Made by a program: the position numbers and the translations under genes. This document shows, piece after piece, positions 1 to 10,600 of a DNA stretch of 53,225 nt; the stretch's first letter is position 1; each line of letters begins with the position of its first letter. Under the pieces are notes generated by a model, which was given only the letters and a program-made list of their open reading frames with translations, did no database searches and was not told the origin of the DNA. The stretch lies in assembly GCA_000611775.1 (NCBI GenBank), contig KK106983.1:1272044-1325268 (forward strand), in the 5' to 3' direction. This stretch comes from Umbilicaria muhlenbergii (taxonomy: Eukaryota > Ascomycota > Lecanoromycetes > Umbilicariales > Umbilicariaceae).

Positions 1-1841
1 ATCATCAATATCCTCAATACTGTTTTTGATATATATAAGGCATTTATTCCCAAAAATCAAGGCTAAATTCACAGATATGGAAAAACCTAGCTATATAGAT
101 GATGTGGCACTATATATTACTGAAAAATCAGCTGCAGAGAATTGTTTAAAATTATAATTAACAGCTGAAACAGCCTTCTTATAAGCAGAAACAAACACAG
201 TACAGTTTAATAACAGTAAATCTGAATTAATTCACTTTGAAAAGTCAAAAAAACCTGCAGAAAACAGTATTACACTATTAAATGACATGATGATAAAATC
301 AGTCAAAGAAGTCAAGTGGTTAGAAGTTTGACTAGACAGAAAACTGAACTTCAAAACACATGTTCAAAAAAAAGTCTTCACAGTGATCAGAGTAATGCAC
401 TTAATCAACAGATTAACAAATTCAGAATGAGGTCTTTCAGCTAAAAATGTAAAACAACTCTATCAAGCAAGCATTACATCAATTAGTGACTACAGGTTAG
501 AAATTTGATGAAAAAATCAGAAAAACTACTTAAAACAATTAGAAAAATTGCAAAACTCAGCATTATGCAAGATCTTAAGAGCTTTTAGAACTTCCCTAAA
601 GGCTGCAATGAAAATTGAAGTAAATATTCAGCTGATACAAGTCAGATTAGACAAAAAATGCAGGAAATATGCATTAAGAATTATAACCTTACTAGAAAAT
701 CATTATATCAGGCAGAGAATACTCACTTCATATCTGTCAGAGTCACAAATAGGTCAAGACATACTTATAAACTTTAAGTTTCTAGACTGAAATCAAAATA
801 CATCAGGGAAAAAACACCTTACACAATTAATTAAAAATACTAAACAGTATATCTACATTAATATCATCAAGACAAGTGAAAAAGCCTATTACAGCTCAAA
901 AACCATGGCTACAAAGTAATACACAGATTGCAGATATTCAAGTTTCAGCAGAAAAAAAAAAAATCAAAATCAAAAAACACTTTACTCAAGTAAAGCATTT
1001 GATTGCATGCAAAACATCAGTCTTTTACACTGATGAGTCAAAAATCAGTGTAAAGACAACACAAAGTACAAAAGATCACGTAGAAGCTGAAATTTACTGT
1101 ATAAAAGACAATTATATAAGTACAAAAAGCTACTTTCTAGGTCAGTACAAGGAAGTACTAAATGCAGAGCTTTATGCTATAATGCAGGCTACAAAACAAG
1201 CAATACAAAGACAGTTTTTAGTGAAAAACATCAGAATATTTACAGATAGTCAAACTGCAATACAAAAATTGCAAAAATCTGTAAATACAGAAGTTTTACA
1301 ACAAATTCAGTTAAACCTGCAGGAATTACAGCAAAGTCAAAAGTTAATTCATATACACTGAATTCTGAGTCACAGTCAAATATCAGGAAATGAATTAACA
1401 GATAAAGCAGTCAAACAAGAAGCTTTAAACTCAGAAAATGCAATTATTAATGCAGACTCAAGGCATACTTCTTTATCTTATATCAAAAAAGATATTAAGG
1501 AAATTGCCAAAGAAGAATGATTAATAAAATGACAAAATGCAAATCAAGATCAATAATACAAGACATATGCTACAAGGCCTGACTTAATTATAAAGTCAAA
1601 AGAATTGTACAAATGTGAAAGGTTAACCTTTACAACATTTACACAATTAAAACTAGAACACAGCTATTTTAAATCATATCTTTACAAATTATCTACATAT
1701 GAAAACAATCAATGTTTTCAGTGTAAGGTAAAACAGTCATCAGAGCATTTACTGTTAAATTGCAGGCAGTATAAACAAGAGCAGCAGAAGTTGAAAAAGG
1801 AAATGCAAAAAGCAGAATTTACACAATTAACATTACAATAA
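1..1841 (+). pseudogene. LINE ORF2 remnant: reverse transcriptase C-terminus, RNase H and CCHC motif
   Basis: The frame opens inside the reverse transcriptase palm. The catalytic box YIDDV is intact at about 92-106, followed by the thumb and connection region to about 800. RNase H follows at about 1015-1560, with acidic residues visible in FYTDES, NAELYA and FTDSQ and a late GNELTDKA block. A CCHC-like motif (C-x2-C-x7-H-x4-C) sits near 1715-1770 and starts CFQC. Translation must pass TGA codons, for example a TGA-TGA pair near 506-511 where the family has Trp-Trp. The protein would copy its own RNA into nicked chromosomal DNA. The frame ends at TAA near 1841. Calls of the domains rest on motif reading, not on alignment. 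Confidence 0.85.
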
Positions 1842-2125
1842 ATACATTATACAAAGGAAGGGATTAAAAATACTTTAATATTTTTAAAACACACAAAAAT
1901 AGCTACACGGAAGTGGCTTTTAGAGGGGGTTGAGGATGAAAATCAGGAAGTAGAGTGAGGAGATATTAAAAGAAATATTTAAAAATGTGCAATTCTGACA
2001 TCAATAACAGTCACAAAAGAAATTGACAAAACAAGCTGACTTGAAGTAATAAATACCTCACACATGTAAACTACACAGTGTCATAGTCTTAGACTGCATA
2101 CACTTAATGAAGAAATAAAAAATAA
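1842..2125 (+). other. LINE copy 1, 3' UTR and A-rich tail
   Basis: Non-coding 3' end of LINE copy 1. It ends with a run of AATAAAAAATAAA type near 2110-2125. The same block marks the 3' ends of every other LINE fragment in the window. Confidence 0.75.
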
Positions 2126-2555
2126 ACAGCATCTCACCTCTGCAGTGAATGCACTGAAAGTTAAATATTAATGTCACAACATCTCACTTCTACAATGAAT
2201 GCACTGAAAGTGCTGTGTTGATCTGACAACTTGATTATAGATGTGAAATCTGCAGCTCATCATGTTTTTCTTTTCATGCACTTTAGCATTCCCCTTCTAC
2301 ACCTCATTATTGAAGTTTCAGTTAAATGATACTTTCAGATAACATCTGTGATATTTATTCATGCTGACAGAGGTTTGCTTCTCTTTAAATCTTCAAGCTC
2401 TGCATACTTTCCTCATTATTTTTAATGCACATTTTTCATGTTATTCTCTGCTTAAATACCTGTCAGCTAAATAATATTCATAAATAATATTTGCATTCAT
2501 TCTTGATGATTGATGTTCTACTATCTTCAGATCTTACACACTTTTTTGATATACT
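2126..2555. other. Gene-free spacer with a short direct repeat
   Basis: No coding frame is convincing here. A block of about 31 bp at 2131-2161 (CATCTCACCTCTGCAGTGAA and onward) recurs at about 2180-2210 with a few transitions. The rest is AT-rich and unassigned. Confidence 0.5.
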
Positions 2556-2760
2556 TCTTCATCTTTGACATATCTTCTCAACTTCAACACATTTCATCAT
2601 CTTCAATAAACTCATCACCTTCAATGCACTTTGTCATTCTTAAAACTCATCATCTTCAACACATTTTGTCATCTTTAATACATTCAGTCACCTTCAACTC
2701 ACTCTGTCATAATCATCATGCTTCATCATATTTAACACATTTCTTTAACACACCTCTTGT
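2556..2760. repeat. Degenerate minisatellite, unit about 20-24 bp
   Basis: Roughly eight diverged units of the type CATCTTCAACACATTTTGT follow one another, with spacing of about 20-24 bp. The open frame that runs through it on the plus strand (2510-2773) is low-complexity His/Ser/Leu sequence produced by the repeat, so it is not called as a gene. Confidence 0.6.
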
Positions 2761-2924
2761 CTCTTCTAGTTAGTCATACGCCTTCACAACTTTTCACAAG
2801 TATAGTTAGACAAGTCAATACTCATAATAATACTGAAAGCTAATGCCTACTAAATAATTGAAGTATGATGCATATTAAAAATAAAGTTAAACATTTATCA
2901 GTTGTTTCTCCTTCTTTTAAAGAT
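2761..2924. other. Spacer upstream of the histone-like pseudogene
   Basis: AT-rich, no recognisable element. It could hold the 5' part of the histone-like gene (promoter, first exon), but no start codon in the right frame could be fixed. Confidence 0.4.
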
Positions 2925-3571
2925 GAGCTTCATCAAGTCAGAAAGTCAGTGAAGATCTACAAATTATCAAAGAATAAAGTTATGAAGAAGCATCAGAAAG
3001 ACTTAATATAATGATGATTAATTATATAATTTATACCTCAAGGAAAAGGACCTGCTCACTCAGAGCAGTTAAAGATTTTATGAAAAATTAAGTCAAGAAG
3101 TAAGTTTCTCATATTAATTGATAATGTCAGAAGTTAATGCTCTTTTGCAGTGAGAGCCCTTCATGAAATTAAATATTATCAACTTATGAAAGAGCTGTTT
3201 ATTTTAAAAGCTGCATTTCAACATTTAATACATGAAATCATGATCAATCTGCCAGGCATGCAGAACATTAATATTAAAAAAATATATTAACAGAAGACTG
3301 CTCTGCTGACATTACAGAAGTTAACAGAGGTGTTGTTGATTTCATTTTTTAAAAGTAAGTTATCTGAAATACAAAGTAATGTTAAAGTTAATGCCCTCAT
3401 GCAGATATCAATTTGCTCATCATTCATGAAAAGCAGGTCATTATTCAAAGTAAGAATATAATTTTAACAAAACATCTCTTGCTTCTTGATTCAGGTGAAA
3501 ATCTTGCACTGTATATTATTAAAATGCAGGCTTCAAGGGTTATACCTGCTTCAAGGCAGCATGATAGCTGA
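2925..3571 (+). pseudogene. Histone H3-fold pseudogene with four exons, CENP-A-like
   Basis: Four exons joined by three phase-1 introns read as a histone H3 fold. Exon 1 (to 3099) gives a basic, poorly conserved tail ending at a decayed RPGT. Exon 2 (3151-3354) gives RALHEIKYYQ, matching the H3 block RALREIRxYQ, then KAAFQHLIHEI for the LPFQRLVREI block, a long loop 1 and TALLTLQ for ALLALQ. Exon 3 (3405-3449) gives NLLIIHEKQVIIQ for TNLxAIHAKRVTIQ. Exon 4 (3495-3571) gives SENLAL, matching the start of the last helix. Introns (3100-3150, 3355-3404, 3450-3494) all start GTAAG and end CAG. The histone fold has one stop, a TAA before QKTA, where CENP-A proteins have Trp. The loop 1 is about seven residues longer than canonical H3, and the tail is divergent, so CENP-A fits better than H3; this is inference. 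Arg to His or Lys, Glu to Lys and Asp to Asn changes all fit C:G to T:A decay. Confidence 0.82.
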
Positions 3572-3904
3572 AGAAGTAATGTTAAATGATAATGCTTAAA
3601 TTGTTTCTGTAGGATAGAATATTAGTATAGTAATAAGAATATGAAATTTAAACTGAAATCACTCTGACCTGCATAAGTGATAACTTTGATATGCAAAAGT
3701 AAAGTTTTAACCCTTGTGCAGATAAAATGCATCATGTATAAAGGCTTAACAGGTCTTGCAGGACCCTCAGTGTTTTTCTTTATTACTCATTTTAACTTGA
3801 CATGTTAAGATGAGTTTAAAATCACTGAGACACTGTCACCTGACTCAGCTTGACTCAGCTCAACTCAGTGTCACTTTAACTCACAGTGACAGCTTAGTCA
3901 GTAC
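3572..3904. other. Spacer with a short TGACTCAGCT repeat
   Basis: No coding frame seen. At 3841-3870 the 10-mer TGACTCAGCT occurs twice in a row, followed by a third degenerate copy and an inverted TCACAGTGACAG stretch. It separates the histone-like pseudogene from the next LINE fragment. Confidence 0.5.
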
Positions 3905-4885
3905 ACTGAAGTACTAAATGCAGAGCTTTATGTTATAATGCAAACTACAAAACAAGCAATACAAAGACAGTTTTTAAGGAAAAACATTTAAATATTTACA
4001 GATAATCAAACTGCAATATAAAAATTACAAAAATCTGCAAATACAGAAGTGTTACAACAAATTCAGTTAAATCTGCAGGAATTATGACAAAGTTAAAAGT
4101 TAATTCATATACACTGAATTTCTAGTCACAGTCAAATACCAGGGAATGAATTAACAGATAAAGCAGTCAAACAAGAAGCTTTAAATGCAGGAAATGCAAT
4201 TATTAATATAAACTCAAGGCATATTTCTTTATCTTATATCAAAAAAGATATTGAAGAAATTGCTAAAGAAGAATAATTAATAAAATAACAAAATACAAAT
4301 CAAGGTTAATAATACAAGACATATGCTACAAGATCTGACCTAGTTATAAAGTCAAAAGAATTATACAAATATGAAAGGTTAACCTTTACAACATTTACAC
4401 AATTAAAACTAGAACACAGTTATTTTAAATCATATCTTTGCAGATTATCTACATATGAAAATAATTAATGTTTTCAGTGTAAGGTAAAACAGTCATCAGA
4501 GCATTTACTGTTAAATTGCAGACAGTATAAACAAGAGCAGCAGAAGCTGAAACAGAAAATGTAAAAAGTAAAATTCACACAATTAATATTACAATCACTA
4601 CTTTGTATGAAGGAAGGAATTAAAAATACTTTAATATTTTTAAAACACACAAAAATAGTTACATGAAAGTGACTTTTAAGGAGGGTTAAGGATGAAAATC
4701 AAGAAGTAAAGTGAGGAGATATTAAAAAAAAATATTTAAAAATGTGCAATTCTGACACCAATAACAGTCACAAAAGAAATTGATAAAATAAGTTAACTTG
4801 AGGTAATAAATACCTCACATATGTAAACTACACAGTGTCATAGTCTTAGACTGCATACACTTAATGAAGAAATTTAAAAAATATG
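3905..4885 (+). mobile_element. LINE copy 2, 5'-truncated fragment
   Basis: Begins abruptly inside the RNase H domain, at the block that reads EVLNAELYA in copy 1, and runs through the CCHC motif (near 4470-4530) and the 3' UTR to an A-rich tail near 4880. The 5' truncation is the usual product of incomplete target-primed reverse transcription. It is colinear with copy 1 at 1150-2125 but has extra TAA and TGA codons, so it is more decayed. Confidence 0.88.
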
Positions 4886-5115
4886 TAAGAGGGTGAGGGG
4901 TTGAGGATGAAAATCAGGAAGTAAAGTGAGAAGATATTAAAAGAAATATTTAAAAATGTGCAATTTTGACATCAATAACAGTCACAAAAGGAATTAATAA
5001 AATAAGCTGACTTGAGGTAATAAATACCTCACATATGTAAACTACACAGTGTCATAGTCTTAGACTGCATACACTTAATGAAGAAATAAAATAAAATATA
5101 TAAGAGGATGAGTGT
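4680..5115. repeat. Tandem duplication of LINE 3' end plus first bases of an LTR
   Basis: The last about 200 bp of LINE copy 2 together with a following TGTAAGAGGGTGAG stretch is repeated as a second unit ending TATAAGAGGATGAG. The trailing bases match the start of the family B LTR at 5099. This fits a tandem duplication across the LINE/LTR junction better than an independent third LINE insertion, although a very short 5'-truncated LINE is also possible. Confidence 0.6.
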
Positions 5116-5244
5116 ATGATGAATCATCATATAAGTGTTGAACAAGATGTCATAAGCAGTATAATCATGATGAAGTTAATGCAGTGATTATACATTTTCT
5201 ATTTGATAATTAAATTAATCATTAAGAAAGCAGGCTTCTGAATC
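5099..5244 (-). mobile_element. B2 LTR, left part (split by A1)
   Basis: The first 146 bp of a family B LTR, matching the B1 LTRs at 28095 and 36064 after transitions. The LTR continues at 12855 on the far side of element A1. It is the 3' LTR of a minus-strand gypsy element whose interior resumes at 12983. Confidence 0.85.
5240..5244. repeat. A1 target-site duplication, left copy (GAATC)
   Basis: GAATC before A1 matches GAATT at 12850-12854 after it; the single difference is C to T. This proves that the two LTRs flank one insertion into the B2 LTR. Confidence 0.8.
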
Positions 5245-5472
5245 TGTAAGATTATAACATCTCTTATTAAAAAGGGAAGTATAGTCAAGGTTCATGACAG
5301 CATGAGATATAAATGTATAAAGGTTATATGATCCTAATTATATAAAACTAATAATTAAGGAATGAAGGTGAGATCAAGCAGTGCAGAGTTTTCATGTGAC
5401 TCATTAACACTGTTAAGTCACTTGTAGAGCACATGCCTTACATGAGTTTCAGATTGTCATTAACCTGTGATA
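5245..5472 (-). repeat. A1 3' LTR
   Basis: 228 bp. It reads TGTAAG at the left edge and TGATA (decayed TGACA) at the right, i.e. TG...CA in element orientation. It is the pair of 12622-12849. Confidence 0.9.
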
Positions 5473-5727
5473 ATTGCCTTCCCCTTATGCAGCAGCCCTT
5501 CAGCGCAGAAAGGTGAGTGACTGATAAAAAGCTCAATTAACAGTTAAATCAATGACATGATGTCAGCACTGATTAAGTGAGATGATAATAAAATGAGCTT
5601 GTCATGTGAAAGTGAAAACCCTGAGGAGTGAAGAGGCAGCAGTGAAGTCATGACAGCATAAGCATGACAACACTATGATAGCATAATCAAGGCCTCAGGT
5701 GATGATATCACAATAAGAGCTTTAAAA

Positions 5728-5735
5728 TATAAATA
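5728..5735 (+). promoter_or_regulatory. TATA box (TATAAATA) of the A1 antisense gene
   Basis: TATAAATA followed by a pyrimidine-rich start region on the plus strand. The same octamer stands in the same place in A2, at 50527-50534 on the opposite strand. It survives in both copies although they are heavily mutated. It lies upstream of the antisense frame and points towards it. Confidence 0.5.
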
Positions 5736-5849
5736 CTGTCAACTCCTCAGCCTTCTGTCATCAAGTTTTGTCAGAGCAGTGACTCATCATCACAACATCA
5801 TTAATGCACCCTTAAATCACATCATTTACATCACTGCAACATCAGTCAT

Positions 5850-6595
5850 CATGCCTGTAAGTCAGAGAAACAGGCTCTGCACATGCATGATTAATGCATG
5901 ACATCATATAACACTCACTCATTATCAAGCGCTCTGCAGGCCCTCATGCACACCTCATTGAATCATTTTGCCTTCAATGCAGTCACTGTTTCACTGAAGA
6001 TATCACGCAGGTTTGCAATACTCATGTGAATGTTAAATGCACATACTGTGCAAATCTTCACAAAGCTTGTTTTTTGATAAGTTTAACATGCTCACCTGTT
6101 GTATCTCACTGATGATTTAAAGTCTCTGCGTGGTTCACCTGCAAGATAAACACATTGATTCACTTGATTAATAAGATTAATATCAACACTCCTCTGCCTG
6201 CTCTCCTGGCTGCTCTCAAGGCGCGCCAAAAGTGTTATAACAAGAAGATTACAGCACATCTTTGTGTTGCTGACTGTCATCAGAAGCTGTTTAAATTGAA
6301 ATCTGCTGTTGAGGTTAATCTCCTGCTGCTTGAGCAGCTTAAGTGCAGCAACAACATGCTTAAAGGTATCCTGAATATCATGTGATATTCAGTTTGATCC
6401 CCTTCTCTTCACCCTTGACATGACAGTTATGAACAGTTAACATGCATTTTATTCTAGAAGTGTTTGCCTGCCATTGTTGATAATGATAATAATGACAACA
6501 ACAGAGATTTCTCTCCTTTTGAGTCAGAGGGGTCAGAGGAACTGAAGAAGAATGATGAAAAAAAGAAGAAGAACAGTGATGATGAAGATGAGTAA
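5850..6595 (+). pseudogene. A1 antisense gene: Cys-rich, helical and acidic-tailed protein remnant
   Basis: This frame runs opposite to gag-pol in the 3' internal region. Parts, in order: a Cys-rich segment at about 5960-6075 (CLQCSHC, then VCNTH, KCTYC and KAC), a basic and helical part at about 6135-6370 with ALKARQK and NKKIT, and a last exon from 6458 to the TAA at 6593-6595 that is very acidic at its end (SEGSEE, SDDEDE). A probable intron ends TTCTAG at 6457; its donor was not fixed, because the obvious GTATCC site does not keep the frame. An earlier GTAAGT...GCAG intron near 5857-5940 is likely. A2 keeps the same parts in the same order. The domain is not one I recognise; Zn binding is a guess from the Cys spacing. 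All damage is C:G to T:A. Confidence 0.6.
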
Positions 6596-6832
6596 ATAAT
6601 GTTTTGTCAGCATTTTACTGATCTTGTATGATAATTTCTTTTTGCTTTGACCCTGATCAGGTACATCATTATAGTGATAATAATATTATGTTTCTCTTAT
6701 GCCTTGCTGATGATTCATCTTCTTTAGTGAACTTGTCATTCTTGACTCTTATCATAGATCATTTATAAGACCTTGATAAAATCTGTAAAACCCCTTGAGG
6801 AAAATCAGGAAAGAGTGTTTTTATGACATCAG

Positions 6833-9800
6833 TTAAATCTTTTTAAATCACTTTCTTTTACACTCATTTAATTCATTATTAAAGGCTGCTTGCATTTCCT
6901 GCACACCTTTTAAGTTCTTCTTTGACACTCATTGATCATATTCTTCTGGTCAACCCTTTCATCTCACTTTGTACAGGATTTTATTCCTGAATTTTCAGTG
7001 ATTTAAAATCTCTTCAACTTCATATTCTTCTTCATCATCAATTAGCTCTGAAGGCGGCAGCAATGATTTAAAGTCATCATCAGCTTTACATTGATATGAC
7101 TTTAGGTAAAAGATGTGAAAGACATTATGAATTCAGTAAATGAGTAATAAAGTTAACCTGTAAGCCTGCTTCTCTATTAAGTCTTCAATTTGAAATGATT
7201 TAATGAATTTGTGAAACAGTTTCCTGCTTAAACGCTTTTGTCATAAGTTCTTCATGAATAACATTATCAAGTCTCTCACATTATAGGTCTTGAGTTTATG
7301 TTTAACATCATAATATTTTGCTTAAGAATTAATTATATTTTTTCATCATTGCAACAGTGCTTCCTGTATGTCATGAAATCATTTCACTCAGTTTTTAACT
7401 GCAGGTACCTCTTTTTTCTTGAAGTCATCTTCAACTTTGAATCTTACTTCTGAATGATAAATATACATGACATAAAAAGAGCTGCACCTTATTGACGTCT
7501 GTGTTTCATTATTGTAAGTGAATTCTGTCAGAGGTAAAAGATTCATTCAGTTGTCTTGTTCATCTGAGTAATAACAGTGAAGATAATGTTTCAAGGTTTG
7601 ATTCTGTCACTCTGTCTGTTCATTCATTTGCAGGTGAAAGGCAGTGCTTAGTTGATGCTTCATTCTTAAATAGTAGCACATTTCTGATCAGAAAGCACTG
7701 ATGAAAACTGATTCTCAATCAGAGACAACCCCTTTCAATACATTGAATCAGCATATTATTTTCTCATAGAACAAGTCAGTCAACTCTGTTGTTGTAATCA
7801 TTTTCATGATTTGAATATACTGAGCCATTTTCATATACTGATTTATAATTATTAAGATCACATCATACATGCAACTCCTGCACTTACTTGATGACAAGTC
7901 AGTGATAAAATTCATGATGACTTGCTGTCATGATTCTTCTGACTGAGGCAGCGCCTGTAGCTCATCATAAAAATGATGTTTAAACACTTTCATCCTTTGA
8001 CAGATGTCACATGACACAACATAATCTTTGACATCTTGACTCATATCAATTCAATAATATTTGCAGTCAATTAATTCAAGAGTTCTTTCTACCCTGAAAT
8101 GCCCTGTCAAGGCATCATCATGATGATGTTTCAAGATCTCTGCCCTTACAGACTCTTCTTTCAGAATGTATATTTATTCCTCATGAAATAAAAGGCCTTT
8201 GAAGTCAACTCTTCAAGAACTTTCAGCTTTAGCTCTGCACTTCACTGATGTACAATCAGTGTTGCATGTCACTTCTACAAATGAATCATCATTTTGTAGA
8301 GTTTGAATCAAATTCCTTAAAGGTAAACTCAGGCTTTCATCAGCTGTTTCATGAATGACAAGATCTCTTATCATCACATGTGAAATGAGTTGTTTGCAAT
8401 CAACAGTTTCAGTGACAGGGTTAAGCTGTTTTGCAGTTATGTTACAGTCATTATAAGTAAATGTTTTGCTGTCACTCCTTCAGCATTCTTTCTGAAGTTT
8501 AAGATTTTTAATCTCAGTCATTCTCCCCGCCCCTGTGAGCAACTGCCTCACAATAGGGGCATATCTGAGTGAGAATATGTTCACAAGAGTGATTAGCTTT
8601 CTCTGAAGTGTTGAGAGTAATTTCTTCATAATTTCACTCACCTCTTTGACATCCTCATAGTCTGGTCACCTCAACAACATGTCAGCGGGGTTGATCTTTT
8701 CAGACTGATGCAGGATATTGAAATCAAAAGCAGTGAACTTCATTGCTCATCATGCTTGTCTATCATTTAATTCCTTCACGTTCATAAATCCTCATAAATT
8801 ATTATGGTTGATCAATACCTCTATGATATGACAACTGCCTTTGAGATAGTGGCGTCAGTGTTTAAACATCATAATGATGGCAAGGAGCTCCTGATCATGA
8901 GTTTCATATTAAATCTCTGAAGAAGACAGCTTTTTTAATCAGAATGCAACTGAATGTCACTGCTCATTATTCAACAGCTGAGACAGGATGTCAGTGAGTT
9001 TAATGATTGATGCATCAATTTTCACCTGTATTCATAACTTCAGATTGAAGTGAATCAGGATAGATGCTGTTGTAAAGATTTCATGAAGATGATTAAACAC
9101 CTTCTTTGCATCACTTGAGAATTCAAAAGGCTCAAACTTCTTTTCATCCTTGCTACCTTTCATAAGGTTTGTTAAGGGGGCTGCAACTTGTGAATAATGC
9201 TTAATAAAGCATCTATAAAAGTTTATAAAGCCTAGAAAGACTTGTACCTCCTGAAAAGTCCTTAATACTGATCAGTCTCATATGATGTTCACTCATCATG
9301 AATTCATGACTACGCCTTCAGTTGTGATAATAAACCCTAGGAATTTCACCTTAATAATGAAGAATTCACACTTCTTAAAGTTCACATAAAGTTGAAATCA
9401 ACAGAGTCAGTTTAACACCTGCTTAACATGCTCTCAGTGTTGCGTCAGTGATTCTGAGTATATAAGGATGTCATCTAAATAGACAACATAAAAGACATTC
9501 ACAAGCCTTGTTAATGCTTGATTGATGTAAGCCTGAAATGTAGCTGAAGTGTTGATCAATTTAAAAGACATGATCATATACTTAAAGTGACTGTAACACA
9601 TGCAGAACATCATCTTTCACTTGTTATTCTTCTTTATACAGATACAGTGATAGGTGTTCTTTAAATTCAGCTTCATAAATAACTTGACTTCACTAAGCTG
9701 ATTCAACATTTCACTTATAAGAGGTAACAGGTGCCTGTTCTTGATGATCATCTTGTTCAACCTTTAATAATTAATGCATAAACGCAGCCCTTCATCTTTC

Positions 9801-10600
9801 TTTGAAACAAAAAGGATGAGTGCTCCTGCAGAGCTCACAGAATGATGAATTCAACCTTTCATTAAAACATCATTCAAATATTCTCATAACACCCCTAATT
9901 CAGTATTGAAGAGGTTATATAAAGAGTCATAAGATGAATCTGTGCTGTTCAGGTCAATTGCATGATCACTGATCTTATGAGGTAAAAAGAAGTCAGCATT
10001 CTCTGTTGAGAACACATCTGCATAATCAGTGTACTCCTCAAGTAGAGCTTATGTTATTTCAATGCTTTGTATGCGCACCTCTGATGCAGCATCATCACTC
10101 AGACTCACTCATATCACAGCATAAACAGCAGAGTGATCTTGAATCTCTCTTGCAAATTCATCAGATGACTGTAACTCAATAGGCTGCTCCTTAATGTTGA
10201 AGCGCCACGCCTTCATTTCACAGTTGATTCACACATGTTCAGTCTTCAATGTGAGAAGTTCAAGGATAAAGGGTGATCCTGACTTATTCAATGCATAAAA
10301 TACATGTTCACATTCATGAGATTGTCCTCAACTGTCAGTAAGCTGATAATGCACACAGTAAGCACTGAAGCAGTAAGTCTTCTGATCATTTAAGAATTAA
10401 AATTGAGGCAATAAGCCCTTCATATGAGTCAATTGATGCTCAATAATGAAATGTTGTGAAATCACATTGACTTCAGCTCCCATGTTCAATAAGGCTTGCA
10501 TGAGTATGACATCATCATTGTGAAGAACTTGTTCATCAATAATTAAATTAAGCTCTGAGGCTACTTTTGTTCAGCACTTCAGCAGCACAGAGCCTTCACT
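6833..10600 (-). pseudogene. A1 pol: protease, RT, RNase H, integrase, chromodomain
   Basis: Read on the minus strand with TGA and TAA passed. Protease is near 10496-10478, where the DTG triad reads NMG. RT follows, with YLDD intact at 9481-9470. RNase H covers about 9030-8640 (acidic start KTDASI). Integrase shows the HHCC finger at about 8140-7990 (HHHDDA, then CDICQ) and core residues in NFITDL and SDWES-like blocks down to about 7600. A chromodomain (EEYEVEEIL, then YKVRW-KGW with the Trp as TGA) lies at about 7041-6900. The stop at 6833 is TAA and could itself be a decayed Gln. This polyprotein would make cDNA and insert it, and the chromodomain would guide it to heterochromatin. Confidence 0.88.

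Larger units (their letters stand above)
1..2125 (+). mobile_element. LINE copy 1, Tad-like non-LTR retrotransposon, 5' end outside the window
   Basis: This is the 3' half of a non-LTR retrotransposon read on the plus strand. It holds the end of reverse transcriptase, an RNase H domain, a C-terminal CCHC motif and a 3' UTR that ends in an A-rich tail near 2100-2125. The same 3' UTR, including a shared stretch around the words ACACAGTGTCATAGTC, recurs at 4820, 5045, 40235 and 51665, so at least five copies of the family lie in the window. RNase H plus CCHC after the reverse transcriptase is the arrangement known for fungal Tad-type LINEs. The copy is dead: many in-frame TGA and TAA codons stand where Trp, Gln or Arg is expected. 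Confidence 0.9.

Noticed and set aside
2925-3571. The histone-like gene as a functional gene
   Set aside because: A stop lies inside the fold, several conserved Arg, Asp and Glu residues are lost, and no start codon in frame could be found.
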